NCBI GenBank assembly: GCA_029941095.1
Contig: JAPYRO010000090.1
Location: 1-5,394 of the forward strand
Source: Dehalococcoidia bacterium
GTDB taxonomy: Bacteria > Chloroflexota > Dehalococcoidia > UBA6926
Length of the DNA stretch: 5,394 nt
Direction of reading: 5' to 3'
Shown: positions 1-5,394 of the stretch, piece after piece
How the letters are laid out: each line of letters begins with the position of its first letter
Position numbering within the stretch: the stretch's first letter is position 1
Program-made: the position numbers and the translations under genes
The notes under the pieces: generated by a model
What the model saw: only the letters and a program-made list of their open reading frames with translations
Told to the model about the DNA's origin: nothing
The model's database searches: none

Positions 1-974
1 CCCCTTTGCAGATAATATTGAATCCTATAGGGGTTCCTAGCCGTATGAATCTAGGGCAAATTTTGGAAACTCATATTGGTGCTGCAGCAAGTGATTTAGG
101 TTTTAAAGTAGTAACCCCAGTCTTCGATGGGGCAGAGCCCGCTTCAATTGAAGATGCACTTGGTAGAGCATGGATCGCCCATGAATCTGATGCTGTTTTT
201 AGTAAAGAAGAAGGCGGCCCATTGGAGTTTGACCAATCAATCGCAGAAAAATGGCTTGAAAACAGAGGTATAAAGGGAGCCGATCTTTTTGACGATACTG
301 TTATTGGCCCGGCTAAAGAGACTTGTTTGCGGCTCTGGCTAGAAGATGAAGGGATCAAGAGCTCTAAATTGACTGGAAAGAAACTCATTGATGCAACATC
401 AGATCATTACGATAAATCAGGGCACCACCCACCTATTTATGGCAAAGTAATGTTACGTGATGGTAGAACAGGTGAGCCTTTTGGGCAACCTGTCACAGTA
501 GGCTACATATACATGCTGAAGCTCATTCATTTAGTGGAAGATAAAATCCATGCTAGATCAACGGGCCCTTATTCTTTAATAACTCAACAACCTCTTGGTG
601 GAAAGGCACAATTTGGTGGACAGAGGTTTGGTGAAATGGAAGTTTGGGCTCTTGAAGCCTATAGCGCAGCTCATAACCTACAGGAAATGTTGACAGTTAA
701 GTCCGATGATGTTCAAGGTCGACAACAGGTTTATGAATCAATTGTTAAAGGCGAAGATATAATGGAGCCCGGTATCCCGGAAAGTTTTCACGTGCTACAA
801 AAAGAGCTTCAAAGTCTAGGTTTAGCCGTTGAACTTTTGGGCAAAAACGAAATTCCCGATAAAGAATTGATTACAGCAGCCCCTGTCGGGGTTCTTGAAG
901 AAGAATCAGCAGATTTATTAGACGAAGTAGATACAGAAATCGAAATAGATGAGGAGTCCGAAAATGACGGATAG
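1..974 (+). CDS. rpoB: DNA-directed RNA polymerase subunit beta, C-terminal part (5' truncated)
   Basis: This is the 3' end of the gene for the beta subunit of RNA polymerase, the cytoplasmic enzyme that transcribes all genes. The reading frame is open to the left edge (codons from base 3, reading P-L-Q-I-I-L-N-P), so the TTG at 6 is an internal leucine codon and not a start. About 323 residues are visible. Hallmarks in order are GVPSRMN (30-50), the DGRTGEPF segment (from 459), MLKLIHLVEDKIHARSTGPYS (513 onward), KAQFGGQRFGEMEVWALEAY (603-662), then TVKSDD and a PESF segment. These form the C-terminal switch and clamp region that packs on beta'. Between VFDGA and DGRTG the protein carries about 100 residues, against about 20 in E. 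coli; Thermus beta also has an extra segment here. The last 25 residues (897-971) contain 14 Asp/Glu and no Lys/Arg. The TAG stop (972-974) lies inside the start of rpoC. Identity is certain; the upstream catalytic and rifampicin regions are outside the window. Confidence 0.98.
   Translation, partial: PLQIILNPIGVPSRMNLGQILETHIGAAASDLGFKVVTPVFDGAEPASIEDALGRAWIAHESDAVFSKEEGGPLEFDQSIAEKWLENRGIKGADLFDDTVIGPAKETCLRLWLEDEGIKSSKLTGKKLIDATSDHYDKSGHHPPIYGKVMLRDGRTGEPFGQPVTVGYIYMLKLIHLVEDKIHARSTGPYSLITQQPLGGKAQFGGQRFGEMEVWALEAYSAAHNLQEMLTVKSDDVQGRQQVYESIVKGEDIMEPGIPESFHVLQKELQSLGLAVELLGKNEIPDKELITAAPVGVLEEESADLLDEVDTEIEIDEESENDG
951..956 (+). promoter_or_regulatory. Ribosome binding site of rpoC inside rpoB; decides the rpoC start
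   Basis: GAGGAG, a strong match to the anti-Shine-Dalgarno sequence, sits 7 nt before the ATG at 964. It lies within the last codons of rpoB. An in-frame ATG at 949 exists, but only AT-rich sequence with no purine-rich Shine-Dalgarno motif precedes it, and using it would place the GAGGAG inside the coding sequence. The 964 start is therefore preferred. The rpoB stop at 972-974 overlaps the rpoC start region by 11 nt, so ribosomes ending rpoB could reinitiate on rpoC. The coupling is inferred from the layout. Confidence 0.85.
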
Positions 975-3900
975 TGATTTTAGCGCTATCAGAATTTCAA
1001 TAGCTTCCCCTGACCAGATCAGGGCTTGGTCCTATGGTGAAGTGACTAAACCTGAAACAATTAATTATAGAAATCAAAAACCTGAAAAAGATGGATTGTT
1101 CGATGAGAGAATTTTCGGACCAACCAAAGATTTCGAGTGCTATTGTGGAAAATACAAGAGAATAAGGTATCGTGGCGTTATATGTGACAGGTGTGGAGTT
1201 GAAGTAACCCGGGCGAAAGTTCGTCGTGAGAGAATGGGGCATATCAATTTAGCAGCTCCTGTTGCACACATATGGTTTGCTAAAGGAACCCCAGGCTGGC
1301 TCGGGCTCCTTTTGGACATGACACCACGTAATCTTGAGAGAGTACTATATTACGCTCAATATATTGTTACTGACGTAGACAAGAAACAACAGGCGAAGCT
1401 TCTGGACGAATATTCTTCTGGCCAAATAGATGTTGATGACGTCGTTAAAAAAGAAAAAGAATCAGCGCTTCATCAAATAATGGATACTCGAGATGAAACG
1501 ATAGCGGCTATCGACCAACAGATCGAAGATTTTGAAAAAAACCTTCAATCTGAATTTGCTGATCAATTACAGCCAATTAGAGATGAAATGGAAATAGCGC
1601 AACAATTTTTGGATGAGAATAAACGTAAAAGGAATCATGACGGTTTGACATTTAGAGGCAAAACTATTGTCGAACAGAAGAAGACCATAGCCAAAATTCA
1701 TACAGCGGTTCTTGCGCAAGCCGTTAAAGAACTAATGGACGAAGTCACAGGTAAAAAAGGCATTAAAACCAAAGCTCAAATCGAAGAATTGGTAACTGAG
1801 AAACATAGACTGATCGATTCTGCAGATGACCAGACATCCCAAATAACTAAATTATCGGCAACAAGATTAAAAGACGCTTTCAAAGCGATCGCTGAAAAAC
1901 GCAGTGAAATTGAAGGTATTAAACCGCTGAAAACACTGACCGAGAATATGTATAGGGAACTTATGGATAGGTATCCTAAATTATTTTCTGCCTCTATGGG
2001 TGCGGAAGCTCTTTTAGATATATTGGGAAATTTAGATCTAGACAACATGCGAACAAATCTCTTTAGAGAGGCTTCTGAAGGGACAGGGCAGAAAGCAAAA
2101 AAAGCTGCAAAAAGGTTAAGAGTTATAGAGGCATTTAGAAAGAGTGAGAATAACCCGCAATGGATGATTATGTCCGTTTTGCCCGTTTTGCCACCTGATT
2201 TGAGACCGATGGTTCAACTGGATGGTGGAAGATTCGCAACAAGTGACCTCAATGATTTATATAGAAGAGTTATAAATAGGAATAACCGTTTAAGAAGGCT
2301 GATTAAATTGGGAGCGCCTGAAATTATTGTTAGAAATGAAAAGCGTATGCTTCAAGAAGCAGTGGATGCTCTGATAGATAATGGGCGAAGAGGTAGAACC
2401 CTGACAGGAAGTCATAATCATAAGCTTAAATCTTTATCAGATATGCTTAGGGGGAAACAAGGCCGATTTAGGCAAAATTTGCTTGGAAAGAGAGTAGATT
2501 ATAGCGGGAGATCAGTCATTGTAGTTGGATCCTCATTAAAGCTTAATCAATGTGGTCTTCCAAAAAAAATGGCTCTCGAATTATTTAAACCATTTGTCAT
2601 CAATAGACTTGTTATGAAGGGCTTCGCACCTAATATTAAGAGTGCCAAACGGTCTGTAGAAAGAATGAGACCAGAAGTTTGGGATTTACTTGAAGAAGTA
2701 ATAAAAGATAGGCCGGTTTTTCTGAATCGAGCTCCTACTTTACATAGACTTGGAATACAAGCTTTTGAACCTGTCTTAGTTGAAGGAAATGCAATTCAGA
2801 TCCATCCTCTAGTCTGTTCGGCTTATAATGCAGACTTTGATGGAGATCAGATGGCAGTCCACGTTCCCATAGGACGAAAAGCAGTTGCTGAAGCCAGAAA
2901 ACTGATGCTTTCCACCCACAATATGCTCTTGCCTAGCTCTGGCGATCCAGTTGTGGCACCAACCTTGGATATTGTGGTTGGGTGTTATTACCTCACCATT
3001 ATTGAAGATAAAGTCAAAGGCGAAGGGAAAATTTTTCATGATTATGATGATGTTAAATTAGCATATGAGCTTCGCCAAATAGATCTTAGAGCTAAAATCA
3101 CCATAAGAAAAGGAATTGCCATAAATCCGGAAGGCGAAAAGATTAGCTTGCTACCTAGATTTATGACAAACCAAGATTCTTCTACTTTTGTTGTTGAGCC
3201 TTTGGTGCAATTACCCTTGCCTGATGATTGGACGATGGAATCTATCGATACTTCTGTTGGCCGAATACTTTTCAATCAGGTTTTTCCTAATACCGTAGAT
3301 TATAGAAATGTAGTTGTGGATAAAACGATCCTGAAAGATATCGTTTCTGAGTGTTACCAAAAAGTTGATAATGACACTACTGCTCTAGTTTTGGATGATA
3401 TAAAAAAACTGGGATTCCATTTTGCTACGGAATCAGGACTTACCATCTCACTGAGTGATATTAATGTTCCGCCGGAGAAAGAAGCTATGCTTGAAGAGGC
3501 GGATAAGAGAGTAAGTGAAGTTGAACGTAACTACCAACGTGGATTAATGACCGCTGAAGAAGAAGAAGTTCGAACAATTGATATATGGCAAGATGTTAAT
3601 CACCAGATGGAAGATGTGATAAATAGGAGATTGCCGGAATTTGGTAATCTATACTTAATGGCTGGTTCTGGCGCTAAGGGAAACATTGCCCAGATCAAAC
3701 AGATGGTTGGTATGAGAGGGCTAATGGCAGATCCTAAAGGTAAAATTTTACCTTTGCCCATTAGGTCTAGTTTTAGAGAGGGATTGACTGTACTAGAGTA
3801 TTTTATTTCGACTCATGGAGCAAGGAAAGGTCTTGCTGATACTGCTCTGAGGACGGCGGATTCTGGCTACCTTACCAGGCGTCTCATCGATGTTTCACAA

Positions 3901-5385
3901 GATATGATTGCTATCGAACTGGACTGTGGTGCTGAAGAAGGATTGCTGATTGAAGCTGACCGCGAACCGTCTGTTTTGGGTAGCCTGAAAGAGCATATCC
4001 TGGGCCGGATGGCTGCGAAAGCTGTTTTGCATCCGAAGACCGGCGAGATGATTGTAGATAAGAATCAAGAAATTGACGAAACCATAGCTGCATTAATAGA
4101 AGAACTTAAATTTGAGACCGTTTTGGTTAGGAGCCCCTTAACTTGCATTGCAGAGCAAGGTCTATGCAGGCTCTGCTATGGGAGATCATTGGCTAAAGGC
4201 CGGTTAGTAGAAAAAGGCGAAGCTTTAGGAATTATAGCTGCTCAATCGATCGGCGAGCCTGGTACACAGCTAACGATGCGAACTTTTCACACAGGAGGAG
4301 TCGCAGGAGTTGATATAACAAGTGGACTGCCAAGAGTCGAGGAATTATTTGAGGCAAGAATCCCCAAAATGGTTGCCCCGATCGCGGAAATATCCGGAGT
4401 TGTTAATTTAATTGATGATAAAGACGGAAGGCGTATTCACTTAATTAATGAAGAAATTGTAAGCAAAGAATATAGAGTTCCTGATGATCATAGAGTCGTT
4501 GTGAAAAACGGGGACCCGATCGATGTGGGAACAGAACTATTTCGACCAATAAAACGGCGAAAGCCCGTTGAGGCACTAGCTGAGCCACTTGCTCCCGAAG
4601 AAATGCAGGCTGATATAGCAGGAATAGCAAAGGTTAAAGGGAGAAAAATTAGGATTGAGCATCCAAATTTAGAAGAGAGAACTTACCCTGTTCCTCCTAA
4701 TATGCGCTTATTGATCGAGCACGGTGATCGGATAGAAGCAGGCGTAGAATTGGCAGAAGGTCCCCTTAATCCTCAAACGGTTCTCGCAGTAAGAGGTAAA
4801 TCTAGTATTCAAAAATATTTAGTTGATGAAGTTCAGAAAGTTTATAGATCTCAAGGTGTTGTTATCCATGATAAGCATATTGAAATTATTGCTCGGCAGA
4901 TGCTGAGAAGGGTGCGTATTGATTATCCTGGAGAAAGCCAATTCCTCCACAGTGAATTAGTAGACAGACTAACCTGGGAAGCTGTGAACGAAAAAATGGA
5001 GCAAGAAGGAAAGGAAATCGCTACGGCAGAATCTGTTTTACTTGGTGTTACGAAAGTCTCGTTAAGCACTGAAAGTTTTCTAGCGGCCTCCTCCTTCCAG
5101 GAAACTACAAGAGTGCTAACGGAAGCCGCTCTTTTTGGCAAGGTAGATATGCTCCAAGGTCTAAAAGAAAATGTAATAATTGGGCGGCTAATTCCTGCCC
5201 AATTAGAGTCCCAGATCGTTGAAGAAAAACAACAAGCTGCTGCTGAACTCGCCGCGCTAATGCAACCCGAAGAAGGTGAAGAGGAAACCAGCCCCGAGAG
5301 GTCAAAAGATGATGAAGATGGACTGCGTGCACGGGCAGCGCTCTTGAATTCATCTCTTGATGGAGATAATTCGAGAGGAAGCTAG
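964..5385 (+). CDS. rpoC: DNA-directed RNA polymerase subunit beta', complete
   Basis: This gene encodes the beta' subunit (1473 residues from the ATG at 964; E. coli has 1407), which holds the catalytic magnesium of RNA polymerase. In order: N-terminal zinc finger with C59, C61, C74 and C77; an insertion of about 180 charged, mostly helical residues (about 140-319); clamp helices and rudder (about 434-490, RNNRLRRL and NEKRMLQEAVDAL); switch 2 GRFRQNLLGKRVDYSGRS (500-517); NRAPTLHRLG (588-597), whose R589 matches the substrate-contacting E. coli R425; NADFDGDQMAVH with the Mg-binding D624, D626 and D628; bridge helix around 934-970 (HGARKGLADTAL); second zinc site C988, C1061, C1068 and C1071; trigger loop with M1105, R1106 and H1109. 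The E. coli-type trigger-loop insertion SI3 is absent. Two similar beta-rich modules follow (1142-1192 and 1217-1263), then the conserved C-terminal core (VDEVQKVYRSQGV, RQMLRRV, NVIIGRLIPA) and a charged tail. All key residues are present, so the enzyme should be functional. It overlaps rpoB by 11 nt and is probably co-transcribed from a promoter upstream of the window. Confidence 0.98.
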   Translation: MTDSDFSAIRISIASPDQIRAWSYGEVTKPETINYRNQKPEKDGLFDERIFGPTKDFECYCGKYKRIRYRGVICDRCGVEVTRAKVRRERMGHINLAAPVAHIWFAKGTPGWLGLLLDMTPRNLERVLYYAQYIVTDVDKKQQAKLLDEYSSGQIDVDDVVKKEKESALHQIMDTRDETIAAIDQQIEDFEKNLQSEFADQLQPIRDEMEIAQQFLDENKRKRNHDGLTFRGKTIVEQKKTIAKIHTAVLAQAVKELMDEVTGKKGIKTKAQIEELVTEKHRLIDSADDQTSQITKLSATRLKDAFKAIAEKRSEIEGIKPLKTLTENMYRELMDRYPKLFSASMGAEALLDILGNLDLDNMRTNLFREASEGTGQKAKKAAKRLRVIEAFRKSENNPQWMIMSVLPVLPPDLRPMVQLDGGRFATSDLNDLYRRVINRNNRLRRLIKLGAPEIIVRNEKRMLQEAVDALIDNGRRGRTLTGSHNHKLKSLSDMLRGKQGRFRQNLLGKRVDYSGRSVIVVGSSLKLNQCGLPKKMALELFKPFVINRLVMKGFAPNIKSAKRSVERMRPEVWDLLEEVIKDRPVFLNRAPTLHRLGIQAFEPVLVEGNAIQIHPLVCSAYNADFDGDQMAVHVPIGRKAVAEARKLMLSTHNMLLPSSGDPVVAPTLDIVVGCYYLTIIEDKVKGEGKIFHDYDDVKLAYELRQIDLRAKITIRKGIAINPEGEKISLLPRFMTNQDSSTFVVEPLVQLPLPDDWTMESIDTSVGRILFNQVFPNTVDYRNVVVDKTILKDIVSECYQKVDNDTTALVLDDIKKLGFHFATESGLTISLSDINVPPEKEAMLEEADKRVSEVERNYQRGLMTAEEEEVRTIDIWQDVNHQMEDVINRRLPEFGNLYLMAGSGAKGNIAQIKQMVGMRGLMADPKGKILPLPIRSSFREGLTVLEYFISTHGARKGLADTALRTADSGYLTRRLIDVSQDMIAIELDCGAEEGLLIEADREPSVLGSLKEHILGRMAAKAVLHPKTGEMIVDKNQEIDETIAALIEELKFETVLVRSPLTCIAEQGLCRLCYGRSLAKGRLVEKGEALGIIAAQSIGEPGTQLTMRTFHTGGVAGVDITSGLPRVEELFEARIPKMVAPIAEISGVVNLIDDKDGRRIHLINEEIVSKEYRVPDDHRVVVKNGDPIDVGTELFRPIKRRKPVEALAEPLAPEEMQADIAGIAKVKGRKIRIEHPNLEERTYPVPPNMRLLIEHGDRIEAGVELAEGPLNPQTVLAVRGKSSIQKYLVDEVQKVYRSQGVVIHDKHIEIIARQMLRRVRIDYPGESQFLHSELVDRLTWEAVNEKMEQEGKEIATAESVLLGVTKVSLSTESFLAASSFQETTRVLTEAALFGKVDMLQGLKENVIIGRLIPAQLESQIVEEKQQAAAELAALMQPEEGEEETSPERSKDDEDGLRARAALLNSSLDGDNSRGS
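5177..5205. repeat. 9-bp perfect inverted repeat inside the 3' end of rpoC
   Basis: TAATTGGGC (5177-5185) and GCCCAATTA (5197-5205) are exact reverse complements separated by 11 nt, so the mRNA could fold into a hairpin. It lies within the codons for the conserved NVIIGRLIPA segment and the residues after it, about 180 nt before the rpoC stop. No T-run follows, so it is not an intrinsic terminator. It may be a chance product of the coding sequence. The repeat itself is seen directly; any role is unknown. Confidence 0.4.
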
Positions 5386-5394
5386 GTACCTTTT

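Noticed and set aside
6..8. TTG at 6 as the start of a 322-residue gene
   Set aside because: The frame is open to the window edge and encodes the middle of a conserved beta motif, so the gene is cut by the window rather than starting here.
949..963. Earlier in-frame ATG at 949 as the rpoC start, adding five residues (MRSPK)
   Set aside because: It has no Shine-Dalgarno sequence upstream, while the ATG at 964 has GAGGAG at an ideal distance, and beta' proteins usually start close before the motif IRISIASPDQI.
1008..1024. Inverted repeat CCCTGA / TCAGGG with a 5-nt loop, 44 nt into rpoC
   Set aside because: It is only 6 bp, encodes the conserved SPDQIR segment, and has no T-run. Chance is the simplest explanation.
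4150..4176. Inverted repeat GCAGAGC / GCTCTGC with a 13-nt loop
   Set aside because: It lies across codons of the second zinc site (C1061, C1068, C1071), which protein function constrains. Seven pairs with a long loop is weak evidence for RNA structure.
71..5353. Minus-strand open frames of 60-105 codons, for example 71-388, 997-1242, 1776-2048 and 5105-5353
   Set aside because: All lie opposite strongly conserved rpoB or rpoC codons, and their translations show no recognisable domain. They are shadows of the real genes.
5386..5394. Short T-run at the right edge as a possible terminator
   Set aside because: Only four T's before the window ends and no stem directly upstream, so it cannot be called.

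Overview
The window holds the core of a bacterial RNA polymerase operon: the 3' end of rpoB (beta subunit, cut by the left window edge) followed at once by a complete rpoC (beta' subunit). Both are on the + strand and together cover all but the last 9 bases. There are no RNA genes, mobile elements, CRISPR arrays or intergenic stretches, and nothing that points to a new system. This is an ordinary housekeeping region with a few lineage-specific features.

Organism: the sequence is AT-rich (roughly 40% G+C by eye), with many AGA/AGG arginine, ATA isoleucine and TTA leucine codons. Separate rpoB and rpoC genes, a beta' without the proteobacterial trigger-loop insertion, a large helical insertion between the N-terminal zinc finger and the clamp helices, and beta' wording such as SPDQIRAWSYGEVTKPETIN and PRNLERVLYYAQYIVT together suggest Chloroflexota, perhaps a Dehalococcoidia/SAR202-like marine or environmental lineage. 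This is inferred from remembered family resemblance and is only moderately sure.

Layout: 1-974 encodes about the last 323 residues of beta (switch and clamp segments, then an acidic tail). The last bases of rpoB carry the Shine-Dalgarno sequence of rpoC (951-956). The rpoC ATG I choose (964) lies inside rpoB, giving an 11-nt overlap and probable translational coupling. From 964 to 5385 rpoC encodes a 1473-residue beta' with every catalytic and zinc-binding motif intact. Bases 5386-5394 lie after the rpoC stop and are too few to interpret; no terminator is visible.

How the genes work together: beta and beta' form the two pincers of the polymerase and share the active site. Coupled translation from one mRNA would keep them equimolar. 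The points worth a second look are the insertion in beta, the 180-residue insertion in beta', an apparent tandem duplication of a small beta-rich module after the trigger loop, a charged linker plus terminal helix on beta', a short patch of atypical codon use, and two inverted repeats in the mRNA.
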